This document shows positions 47,126-54,928 of a DNA stretch of 64,000 bases, one piece after another. Every line of letters starts with the position of its first letter. The stretch's first letter is position 1. The notes under the pieces are model-generated. The model saw only the letters and a program-made list of their open reading frames with translations, was not told the DNA's origin and did no database searches. The stretch is from Rhodococcus sp. B7740 (GTDB lineage: Bacteria; Actinomycetota; Actinomycetes; Mycobacteriales; Mycobacteriaceae): the NCBI RefSeq assembly GCF_000954115.1, contig NZ_CP010797.1, positions 2,480,001-2,544,000 of the forward strand. The letters are read 5' to 3'. Both the position numbers and the translations under genes were made by a program.

Positions 47126-48088
47126 ATGGACTTCGACCAACGTGGGCTCTTCACCCGTGCCGATGCACTCGCGTCGGGCTTCACCGATGACGACCTTCGA
47201 CGGGCACGCGCACACAAGTCCATCGTTGCAATCCGCAGAGGCTGGTTCGTTCGAGAGGATGTTCTCGCGACACTGGACTCTGCGCAGCAGCATGCGCTCC
47301 TGGCTCAGGCGACCTATGTCGATTGCGGCGACGACGTCGTACTCAGTCATGCATCCGCGGCGGTGGTTCTCGGACTCGACGTGTGGAACTTACCGCTGGA
47401 CACGGTGACGATGACCACGCGTCGCGGCCACTCGGGCAAGCGAAGTCGACGCCGGTTCCTTCACGGCACCGATCTACTCGACGACGAGTAGCTTCATCTC
47501 GACGGTATGCGGGTCACCCGCCCAGCGCGCACAGTCGTCGACGTCGCCAGGACTCATCCACTCGACGTTGCGGTGTGTCTCGGTGATCGGGCATTGCGGC
47601 ACGGCCTCACCACGATCGACGAACTCGAGGAATCGTGCGATGCGGCGCAACACCGAAGCGGTGCTGGACGCGCTCGACGAGCTATCGGCGCGATGAGTGC
47701 ACGCAGCGACAGTGTCGGCGAGAGTAGATCGCGACTGATCCTGCAGACAGTGTCGACTCCGCTGTCCAATCAGACGATCTTCGACGACGGCGGTCGACGC
47801 ATCGCCCGTACCGACTTCCTGTTTCCCGACCTGGCCGAGGTGATCGCCGAGTTCGACGGGGAAAACAAGTACGGTCCGCAGCCACGGCAAGCAATCATCG
47901 CAGAGAAGAATCGCCACAACCGGCTCGCCGAGCAAGGCAGGACCGTCTTCAGATTCGACTGGCGGGACTTGTCGACTCCGCATGTCATCATCGACAGGCT
48001 CCATGCTGCCTATCGGCGTGCGTTGCTCCTCGGCCCGCCGAGTGGACGGTACGCCGAACTCCCCTTCCCGCGGCTACGGCGCTCGTAG
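47126..48088 (+). pseudogene. AbiEi/DUF559-type endonuclease-like gene interrupted by an in-frame amber codon
   Basis: Would encode 320 aa. ATG at 47126; the frame runs to TAG at 47489-47491 (codon 122) and resumes without any shift to the TAG at 48086-48088, so a single base change broke it. The front part (MDFDQRGLFTRADALASGFT, LRRARAHKSIVAIRRGWFV) is the AbiEi-like winged-helix region; the rear has the Vsr-like nuclease core RRIARTDFLFPDL, AEVIAEFDGENKYG and EKNRHNRLAEQGRTVFRFDW. Same architecture as the intact gene at 23742-24605. Both flanks carry a copy of hairpin repeat C, and the stop codon lies inside the right copy. A sequencing error at 47489 is the alternative. Confidence 0.82.
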
Positions 48089-48138
48089 GAATATGCGCAC
48101 CCTACAGGCGGTGCGAATTCCCACGAGGGGCGTAAATC
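48074..48138. repeat. Hairpin repeat C, right copy
   Basis: Begins with CTACGG inside the last codons of the DUF559-type gene, includes its stop TAG (48086-48088) within GTAGGAAT, and continues GCGCACC...GGTGCGAATTCC. Similar to 47028-47081 in the same orientation. Ends 8 bp before the convergent AidB-like gene's stop, so it can also terminate transcription. Confidence 0.85.
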
Positions 48139-48145
48139 CCCAGCA

Positions 48146-49762
48146 TCACACCCGAGCCAACACCGCCGTCGTATCGACTCCTGTCGGGAGGGTGCCGAAG
48201 GCGATGCCCCAGTCTCGGTCGAGTCGACTGGCGCAGAAGGCGTCGGCGACAGCGGAATCCCCGTGCATCACCAGTTGCGCGCCCTGAAAGGTCAGCGCCA
48301 TCAGTTCGACGACTCGGCGGGCCCGGTATTCCATGTCGGAGGTGTCGGAGAGTTCTTTGCCGACGCGGGCGATGGCGTCGTCCAAGCGAGAATCCGCGCC
48401 CGCCGCCTGGCCGATCTCACCGAAGAACGCCTCGACACTGTCGGGTTGACGGGCTAGTGCCCGCAGGGAATCGAGTGCGGCGACGTTGCCCGATCCTTCC
48501 CAGATCGACATCAGCGGCGATTCACGGAACAGCCGAGGCATACCCGATTCCTCGACATAGCCGTTGCCACCGAGACATTCGAGGGCCTCGGCGGCGTGGG
48601 CCGGCGCTCGTTTGCACACCCAGTACTTGGTGACGGCCAACGCGATTCGGCGCAGTGCGCTCTCCTGCTCGTCGCCGCGGGCCGAACCGTCGGTGGCCTG
48701 AGCCAGGCGGATCATGGCGGCGGTGGCGGCCTCGGATTCGATGGTCAAGTCCGCCAGCACGTTTCGCATCAGCGGCTGATCGACCAGTGCAGCCCCGAAC
48801 GCAGCCCGATGACGCGCGTGATGAACTGCGCGCACGGTGGCATTGCGAATTCCCGCCGCCGACCCGATGACGCAGTCCAACCTGGTCATGTTGACCATCT
48901 CGATGATGGTGCGGACGCCGCGCCCCTCTTCGCCGACGAGCCAGCCGGTGGCCCCGTGGTATTCGAGCTCCCCGGATGCGTTCGACTTGTTGCCCAGCTT
49001 GTCCTTCAAGCGCTGCAGCATCATTCGGTTGCGGGTGCCGTCGGGCAGTACGCGCGGCAGCATGAAGCACGAGAGCCCGCCGGGTGCCTGCGCGAGGGTG
49101 AGGAACATGTCCGACATCGGCGCGGAGGTGAACCACTTGTGGCCGACGATCGAGTACGTTCCGTCCGACGACGGGGTGGCCGTGGTGGTGTTCGCGCGAA
49201 CGTCGGATCCGCCCTGCTTCTCGGTCATGGACATACCGGCGATCAGTCCACGTTTCTCCGACGGCACACGCAGACCGAAGTCGTATTCGCGCGAGGCCAA
49301 CAACGGCTCGTACTGTGCAGCCAGAGAGGGGTTGTGCCGCAACGCCGGAACGACGGCGTAGGTCATCGAAATGGGGCACATGTGCCCGGCCTCGGCCTGG
49401 CCCCAGACGTAGAACTTGGCGGCACGGGCGACGTGTGCACCGACGCGGTCGTCGGTCCATGGGGTGGCGTGCAGTCCGTGCTCGACGGCAACGGTCATCA
49501 GATCGTGCCAGTGCGGGTGGAATTCGACCTCGTCGATACGTTGCCCGTAGCGATCGTGGGTTCTCAGCACCGGCGGGTTCTCGTTGGCGAGCCTGCCCCA
49601 CTCCTGGGCTTGCACGCCACCGGCGAGCGCCCCGAGCCGGCCGACCTCGTCGAGTGCCCAGCCTGCGCCTGCCCTCGTCACGCCGTCGAGCAACGACGGG
49701 TCCGCGGAGGTGTCGTAGGGCGTCAGGTCGATGGCCTGGTTGAATACCTCATGCGTGTCCAT
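48146..49762 (-). CDS. AidB-like acyl-CoA dehydrogenase
   Basis: 538 aa, longer than ordinary acyl-CoA dehydrogenases (about 380), with the extra C-terminal helical region of the AidB/isovaleryl-CoA DH-like group. FAD/substrate motifs MCPISMTYAVVPAL, SMTEKQGGSDVRANTTTA, GHKWFTSAPMSD and the C-terminal ECLGGNGYVEESGMPRLFRE with IWEGSGNVAALDSLRAL are typical of AidB. E. coli AidB protects DNA from alkylation; metabolic roles are also possible. ATG at 49762 overlaps the end of the TetR gene by 14 bp, so the two are coupled. Confidence 0.88.
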   Translation of the reverse strand: MDTHEVFNQAIDLTPYDTSADPSLLDGVTRAGAGWALDEVGRLGALAGGVQAQEWGRLANENPPVLRTHDRYGQRIDEVEFHPHWHDLMTVAVEHGLHATPWTDDRVGAHVARAAKFYVWGQAEAGHMCPISMTYAVVPALRHNPSLAAQYEPLLASREYDFGLRVPSEKRGLIAGMSMTEKQGGSDVRANTTTATPSSDGTYSIVGHKWFTSAPMSDMFLTLAQAPGGLSCFMLPRVLPDGTRNRMMLQRLKDKLGNKSNASGELEYHGATGWLVGEEGRGVRTIIEMVNMTRLDCVIGSAAGIRNATVRAVHHARHRAAFGAALVDQPLMRNVLADLTIESEAATAAMIRLAQATDGSARGDEQESALRRIALAVTKYWVCKRAPAHAAEALECLGGNGYVEESGMPRLFRESPLMSIWEGSGNVAALDSLRALARQPDSVEAFFGEIGQAAGADSRLDDAIARVGKELSDTSDMEYRARRVVELMALTFQGAQLVMHGDSAVADAFCASRLDRDWGIAFGTLPTGVDTTAVLARV

Positions 49763-50351
49763 CTCGAACTCCTAACGCGCGCAACGACAATGCGACGAGA
49801 CTGGGTACTGGATCCACCGATTCGTGCGAGGACAACGGGCCGACCATCACTTCGCCGGCGGCACCGACCAGCGCTGCTGCCGAGATGGCCGCGTCCTGCT
49901 CGGGGATCTCTCCGGCGTCGATGCCCGCCACGATCGCGTCGGCGAAGGCGTCGGTGAACTTCTGCCGGAACACCAGACGCTCGGCGTCCACGGCCGGGTC
50001 GACCGGTTCGGCCAGCAGGGCGTACGCCATCGTCCGGTTCTTCAGGGCGCGTCCGGCGAATGTCTGCACCACTGCGGTCACTCGCTCGACGGCGCTGCCG
50101 TGTTCGCACGCGGTGACCACCGCGGCGACCTCCCGACTGCAGACCTCGCGAAAGATCGCGACCACCAGATCTGCTTTTCCCTCGAAATGGGTGTAGACGC
50201 TGCCCGAGGACACTCCTGCTGCCGCGGCGACCGAGGCCACCGACAGACCTGCATATCCCTGCGTCGAGAGGATCTCGATGGCGGCGGCGAACAGCTTGTC
50301 GCGACCGGCGTCGAGCCTGGCCTGCACTGCTGGGGTTCGTCGATACGGCAC
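49749..50351 (-). CDS. TetR-family transcriptional regulator
   Basis: 200 aa. Helix-turn-helix at about residues 25-60 (ILSTQGYAGLSVASVAAAAG, VSSGSVYTHFEGKADLV) and a helical ligand-binding domain. Probably represses itself, the AidB-like gene it overlaps, and the divergent crotonase gene through the palindrome at 50360-50382. GTG at 50351 (PYRRTPAVQARLD start) was preferred since it leaves the operator intergenic; an ATG at 50375 would place the start inside the operator. Ligand probably an acyl-CoA or fatty acid, by analogy with neighbours. Confidence 0.85.
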   Translation of the reverse strand: MPYRRTPAVQARLDAGRDKLFAAAIEILSTQGYAGLSVASVAAAAGVSSGSVYTHFEGKADLVVAIFREVCSREVAAVVTACEHGSAVERVTAVVQTFAGRALKNRTMAYALLAEPVDPAVDAERLVFRQKFTDAFADAIVAGIDAGEIPEQDAAISAAALVGAAGEVMVGPLSSHESVDPVPSLVALSLRALGVRDGHA

Positions 50352-50359
50352 GCAAGGAT

Positions 50360-50382
50360 TGAAGCACTGATTCATTGCTTCA
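50360..50382. promoter_or_regulatory. Candidate TetR operator
   Basis: TGAAGCA-N9-TGCTTCA inverted repeat, 30 bp upstream of the crotonase ATG and 9 bp upstream of the preferred TetR GTG, in the gap between the divergent genes. Confidence 0.6.
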
Positions 50383-50412
50383 CGCAAGAGAACTCGAGTA
50401 ACGTTCACTGAC

Positions 50413-51177
50413 ATGTCGGTACGGATCGAGCGATCAGGCCCCGTCACCACCATCGTCCTGTCACGCCCCGAGGCACGCAACGCCGTCGACGGCCCCACCG
50501 CCCAGGAGTTGATCCAGGCGTTCGAGGAGTTCGACGCCGACGAATCAGCCTCGGTGGCAGTGCTGTGGGGCGAGGGCGGCACGTTCTGCTCGGGAGCCGA
50601 CCTGAAAGCACTGGGCACTCCACGCTCGAATCACGCCACCGAACACGGGGACGGCCCGATGGGCCCGACGCGAATGCGGTTGTCCAAGCCCGTCATCGCC
50701 GCCGTGTCGGGATACGCCGTCGCGGGCGGACTGGAACTCGCGCTGTGGTGCGACCTCCGCATCGCCGAGGACGACGCCACGTTCGGCGTCTTCTGCCGAC
50801 GCTGGGGAGTTCCGTTGATCGACGGCGGCACAGTGCGATTGCCGCGCATCGTGGGCACGGGCCGAGCGATGGACATGATCCTCACCGGTCGCGCTGTCGA
50901 CTCCGAGGAAGCGTTGAACATCGGTCTGATCACCAGAAGGGTTCCGGTGGGTCGAGCCCGGTCGGAAGCGGAGGCGTTGGCTGCTCAACTCGCCCTGCTG
51001 CCGCAGACGTGCATGCGAGAGGATCGACTGTCCCTGCTCGAACAGGACGGTCTCGACGAGGAGACCGCCTTGAGGAACGAATTCCGACACGGTGCCATCT
51101 CGATCAACGCCGACGCGCTCAGCGGCGCGAGCAGGTTCGCTTCGGGGGCGGGACGACACGGCACCGCGAGCCCGTGA
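50413..51177 (+). CDS. Enoyl-CoA hydratase/isomerase family (crotonase) protein
   Basis: 254 aa crotonase fold. Oxyanion hole residues lie in TFCSGADLKAL and GYAVAGGLELALWCDLRIA; the position of the first catalytic Glu is replaced by a GVPLIDGGTVRLPRIVG pattern, where Asp/Gly are seen rather than the hydratase Glu pair, so hydratase activity is not certain. It sits divergent from the TetR gene and its stop overlaps the next gene as GTGA, implying a two-gene operon with the acyltransferase-like protein. Confidence 0.88.
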   Translation: MSVRIERSGPVTTIVLSRPEARNAVDGPTAQELIQAFEEFDADESASVAVLWGEGGTFCSGADLKALGTPRSNHATEHGDGPMGPTRMRLSKPVIAAVSGYAVAGGLELALWCDLRIAEDDATFGVFCRRWGVPLIDGGTVRLPRIVGTGRAMDMILTGRAVDSEEALNIGLITRRVPVGRARSEAEALAAQLALLPQTCMREDRLSLLEQDGLDEETALRNEFRHGAISINADALSGASRFASGAGRHGTASP

Positions 51178-52421
51178 AATCGACCCGCCTGTCGGTGATC
51201 GACGAGATCTTTCTCCGGACCCACCGCGGCTACGGAATTCCCATTGCACTCCAAGGTATCTGGCGCACCACCGAGACGGTGACCGCAGCAGAACTCGAGC
51301 GGATCCACGACGAGCTGGCCGTCGGGCAGCTCGGCCGTCGGGTCGGCAAGCCCCGCATACCCGGAGCACGGCTTCGATGGGACATCTCGTCCGCGACGCT
51401 TCCGCTCGTCTACGCCACCGACCCGGTCGACGACATCATCGGATGGGCCGATACGCAGGCAGACGTTCGACTCGACCCGCAGTACGGGCCCGGCTGGCGG
51501 TTGACGGCCGCGCCCGTTGCACACGGCGGCACCGTGCTGTCCCTGGTGTGTTCGCACGCGCTGGCCGATGCCAGGGAACTGATCGACTCTGCCGCTCGCG
51601 CCTTTTCCGGATCGGCACCCGCGCCTGCGCTGCATCCGGGCTCGGATGTGAAGGACGCGATCTCGATGATCGTCACCGTTGCCCTGCGATCCATCGCGGC
51701 GACGGCCAGATTGTGGGTCAGCAGGAAGGCCCGCGCCGAACTGCGGGCGTTCACCACCGGCGACCCCGGCGGTATCGCGCCACACCACGCGCACGGGATG
51801 CAGTCGGTGATCGTGGATATCGATGCTGCGGAATGGGATTCGACGGCGCGACGCGTCGGTGGATCGGCAAATTCGCTGTTCGTCTCCATCGTCGCCGCCA
51901 CGATGAGCGAACTCGGGTCACCCGCGGTGACCGTCGACATTCCTTTTCGTACCGGGTCCGGTGATGCCAACGCCATCGGCATGGCCACCGTCGCCGTCCG
52001 TGGAGACGACTCGCCCGCGGCCATCCGAGCAGCGTGCAAGGCGGCGTTCGGCAAACCTGTCGGGGCCCCGGCAGGGTATCCACCCGAGATCGTCCAGCTG
52101 CTCCCCCACCGTCTCGCCGCGAAGCTGACGTCGACCCCGGGCCGCGGAGAAGTGTTGTGCTCGAACATCGGCGATATTCCCGACGGCCTCACCGCACTCG
52201 GCTCCCACCGATCGTGCGGACTCGCGACCCGCGCGATCCATCCGAACCCGTCGGGCGCGCTGTCGACGATCAGGATGTCGACCTACCTCTCCCGACTGGA
52301 CGGCAACTACACACTCTCGCTCGTGTGCACCGACAACGCCCTGGCGGGATCGACCGCCGAGCTCACCGCGGCCGTACATCGAGCCCTGGCGACACGGAAC
52401 CTGGCCGCCGAACCCTGGTAG
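51174..52421 (+). CDS. Condensation/acyltransferase-superfamily protein (HxxxD)
   Basis: 415 aa of the CoA-dependent acyltransferase/condensation fold. The catalytic HxxxD appears as SHALADA (about residues 123-129), with an N-terminal half containing WRTTETVTAAELERIHDEL and a C-terminal half with SLFVSIVAATMSELG and VLCSNIGDIPDGLTALG, as in WS/DGAT- or PapA-like enzymes. Function could be acyl transfer to an alcohol or a glycolipid. GTG at 51174 overlaps the crotonase stop (GTGA). Specific substrate cannot be assigned. Confidence 0.68.
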   Translation: MKSTRLSVIDEIFLRTHRGYGIPIALQGIWRTTETVTAAELERIHDELAVGQLGRRVGKPRIPGARLRWDISSATLPLVYATDPVDDIIGWADTQADVRLDPQYGPGWRLTAAPVAHGGTVLSLVCSHALADARELIDSAARAFSGSAPAPALHPGSDVKDAISMIVTVALRSIAATARLWVSRKARAELRAFTTGDPGGIAPHHAHGMQSVIVDIDAAEWDSTARRVGGSANSLFVSIVAATMSELGSPAVTVDIPFRTGSGDANAIGMATVAVRGDDSPAAIRAACKAAFGKPVGAPAGYPPEIVQLLPHRLAAKLTSTPGRGEVLCSNIGDIPDGLTALGSHRSCGLATRAIHPNPSGALSTIRMSTYLSRLDGNYTLSLVCTDNALAGSTAELTAAVHRALATRNLAAEPW

Positions 52422-52437
52422 GTCTAGCGTTGTCGCC

Positions 52438-52683
52438 ATGAACGAGCACGATATCCACACCAAGATCCAGCAGCTCATTGCCACCGAGCACAAACTTCGC
52501 ACCGAGACCCAGTCGGGCGATATCGACCCGGACACCGAGAAGGCTCAACTGGCATCCCTCGAGCACGCCCTCGACCAGTGCTGGGACCTGCTCCGCCAGC
52601 GCCGGGCGCGCATCGACGCAGGCCAGAACCCCGACACCGCAACCGCCAACAGCATCGACCAGGTCGAGGGGTACCTGCAGTAA
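52438..52683 (+). CDS. DUF2630 family protein
   Basis: 81 aa, soluble and helical, with the family core DIHTKIQQLIATEHKLR, LASLEHALDQCWDLLRQRRARIDAG and the C-terminal VEGYLQ. Function unknown; common in actinobacteria as a single short gene. ATG at 52438, 16 bp after the acyltransferase-like stop on the same strand. Confidence 0.88.
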   Translation: MNEHDIHTKIQQLIATEHKLRTETQSGDIDPDTEKAQLASLEHALDQCWDLLRQRRARIDAGQNPDTATANSIDQVEGYLQ

Positions 52684-52697
52684 CCCCGGCCCTGGAG

Positions 52698-53456
52698 CTA
52701 CACCAATCGATCCGTCAGCACATTCGGCAGGAACCTCAGCGCCGCGTCGATGCCCCGCCACTTGAGTCCGGGTAGCGCGGCGCGGCGGGTCTCGCTCTCG
52801 ATGGCGTCGACCATCGCCGATACCCCCTCGTCCAGAGTGGCTGTGAGAGCGGCACTGTCGCCCGCATTGGCGGACATGTCGGTGGCGATGAACCCGGGTA
52901 GCAGGGTGGTGACGGTGATGTCGGTTCGCGACAGTTCCGTGGCCAACGATTCACCCAACGACGCCACTGCCGCTTTGCTGGCCGAGTAGGTCGCCTTGGC
53001 CCCCGGCAGTCCCCGGTCGGCGCTGATGGACGAGACGAACACCAGGTGCCCGCGTTTCTGCTCACGAAAGATCGACAGTGCGGCCTCGGCCTGCGACAGC
53101 GCTCCGATGAAGTTCGTGTGCGCGGTCTGCAGGTTGGCGTCGGCGCGGCCGGTTCCGATCTTCGCGCCCTTGCCGAGACCGGCATTGACGATCACTCGAT
53201 CGAGGCCGCCCAATTCGTCACGCAGTTTTCCGAACACCTCACCCACCGCGTCGTGATCGGTGACGTCGAGTGCTCGGACCACCACGGTGATGTTCGGGTT
53301 GTGGTGCATCAGCTCCGCACGAAGGTCGTCCAGCCGCTCGACCCGCCGGGCGCAGAGCGCCAGATCCCGGCCCATGCCTGCGAACCGTCGCGCCATTTCC
53401 TCGCCGAGCCCCGAGCTCGCTCCGGTGATCAGAATCTTGTTCCGAGTGGTCGCCAT
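52698..53456 (-). CDS. Short-chain dehydrogenase/reductase
   Basis: 252 aa classical SDR. Cofactor motif TGASSGLGEE at residues 10-19, NAG in VIVNAGLGKG, catalytic Ser-Tyr-Lys in VFVSSISADRGLPGAKATYSASKAAV. The long C-terminal part (LKWRGIDAALRFLPNVL) resembles SDRs acting on lipids or aldehydes. ATG at 53456 was chosen for the MATTRNKILITGASSG start. Divergent from the disulfide oxidoreductase gene 30 bp away. Substrate unknown. Confidence 0.9.
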   Translation of the reverse strand: MATTRNKILITGASSGLGEEMARRFAGMGRDLALCARRVERLDDLRAELMHHNPNITVVVRALDVTDHDAVGEVFGKLRDELGGLDRVIVNAGLGKGAKIGTGRADANLQTAHTNFIGALSQAEAALSIFREQKRGHLVFVSSISADRGLPGAKATYSASKAAVASLGESLATELSRTDITVTTLLPGFIATDMSANAGDSAALTATLDEGVSAMVDAIESETRRAALPGLKWRGIDAALRFLPNVLTDRLV

Positions 53457-53485
53457 AAGCGGCGAGCCTATGTCACTGTGGAGCA

Positions 53486-54928
53486 ATGGCCTCAGAAAGC
53501 TCGGAATTCGATGTCATCGTCATCGGCGGTGGCCCGGTCGGCGAGAACGCCGCTCAGTACGCGATACAGGGCAGCGACCGCACGGTCGTGATCGTCGAGC
53601 ACGAACTGCTCGGCGGCGAATGCTCGTACTGGGCGTGCATGCCGAGCAAGGCGCTGCTGCGCCCCAGCGAGGTTCTCGACACCGCACGAAACATGCCGGG
53701 GGTCAAGGAACTGGTCGGCGATCAGCCCCTCGATGCCGACGCCGTCCTGGCCCGACGCGAATCCTTCACCCACGGCCTCGACGATTCGTCGCAGATGACG
53801 TGGGCGGAGAAAGCAGGGATCTCCGTCGTGCGCGGTCACGGACGCCTGACCGGGGACAGAACGGTCGAGGTCGACGGGCGCACGCTCACCGCCCGGCACG
53901 CCGTCGTCCTCGCCACCGGAACCACTGCCTCGGTACCGAACACACCGGGCCTGCGCGATGCCCGGCCGTGGATCTCCCGCGATGCCACCAACATTCACGA
54001 GACCCCCGGCCACGTCGCCGTCATCGGCGGTGGCGTCGTCGCGACGGAAGCGGCCACCTGGTTGCTCTCGCTCGGAGCGAAGGTCACGATGATCGTGCGC
54101 GGCTCGTCGCTGCTCGCCGCTTCCGAACCGTTCGCAGGCGAACTCGTCGCGAACGCGCTGACAGCGCGAGGTGCCACCATCATGCTCGACGCCACCCTCG
54201 AGTCCGTGTCACGAGAGAACCCTGCCGACACCGGCATCGGTCGGATTCACGGTGGCCCGGTCGGTCTCGTCGTCGACGGCAGCGAGATCACGGTCGACGA
54301 AGTTCTCGTCGCCGCGGGACGTACTCCGGCGAGTGCGGACCTCGGGTTGTCGAGCCTCGGACTCGAGGAGGGGCGCTACATCGATGTCGACGATCACCTG
54401 AACGTTCCCGGCCACGAGTGGCTCTACGCGGTGGGCGACGTCAACGGACGAGCTCCGCTGACGCACATGGGCAAGTACCAGGGCCGGGTGGCCGGCGACG
54501 TCATCGCCGCCAGGGCCGAGGGAAAGCCCCTGGACAGCAAGAGATTCCGTGCGACCGCAGATCACGGTCGAATTCCCCAGGTGGTGTTCACGCCACTCGA
54601 GGTGGCCTCCGTCGGCCTGACCGAGGCCAAGGCCAGGGAGACGGGCATCGACGTCGAGATCATCGCGCTGGACATCGCCGTCGCGGGTTCGTCTCTGCAG
54701 CAGGACGATTACTCGGGACGGGCGCAGCTGGTGATCGACCGCGCCGCCGACACGATAGTGGGCGCAACCTTCGTCGGTCCGGGAGTCGCAGAGCTGGTCC
54801 ACGCAGCCACTGTGGCTGTGGTCGGCAAGGTTTCGATCGACGACCTGTGGCATGCGGTGCCGTCGTATCCGACGGTCAGCGAAATCTGGCTCAGACTCCT
54901 CGAGGCTCGCAGAACAGCCGATCACTGA
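53486..54928 (+). CDS. Pyridine nucleotide-disulfide oxidoreductase (dihydrolipoamide dehydrogenase-like)
   Basis: 480 aa. FAD site VIGGGPVGENAAQYA, redox-active disulfide GGECSYWACMPSK, NAD(P) site AVIGGGVVATEAATWL, second FAD contact LYAVGDVNGRAPLTH and a C-terminal dimerisation domain with HAVPSYPTVSEIWLRLL, where the HP(T) motif of true Lpd is altered (HAVPSYPT). The acid-base His of Lpd may therefore be shifted, pointing to a mercuric-reductase- or thiol-reductase-like function. It overlaps the convergent permease stop by 7 bp. Confidence 0.87.
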   Translation: MASESSEFDVIVIGGGPVGENAAQYAIQGSDRTVVIVEHELLGGECSYWACMPSKALLRPSEVLDTARNMPGVKELVGDQPLDADAVLARRESFTHGLDDSSQMTWAEKAGISVVRGHGRLTGDRTVEVDGRTLTARHAVVLATGTTASVPNTPGLRDARPWISRDATNIHETPGHVAVIGGGVVATEAATWLLSLGAKVTMIVRGSSLLAASEPFAGELVANALTARGATIMLDATLESVSRENPADTGIGRIHGGPVGLVVDGSEITVDEVLVAAGRTPASADLGLSSLGLEEGRYIDVDDHLNVPGHEWLYAVGDVNGRAPLTHMGKYQGRVAGDVIAARAEGKPLDSKRFRATADHGRIPQVVFTPLEVASVGLTEAKARETGIDVEIIALDIAVAGSSLQQDDYSGRAQLVIDRAADTIVGATFVGPGVAELVHAATVAVVGKVSIDDLWHAVPSYPTVSEIWLRLLEARRTADH

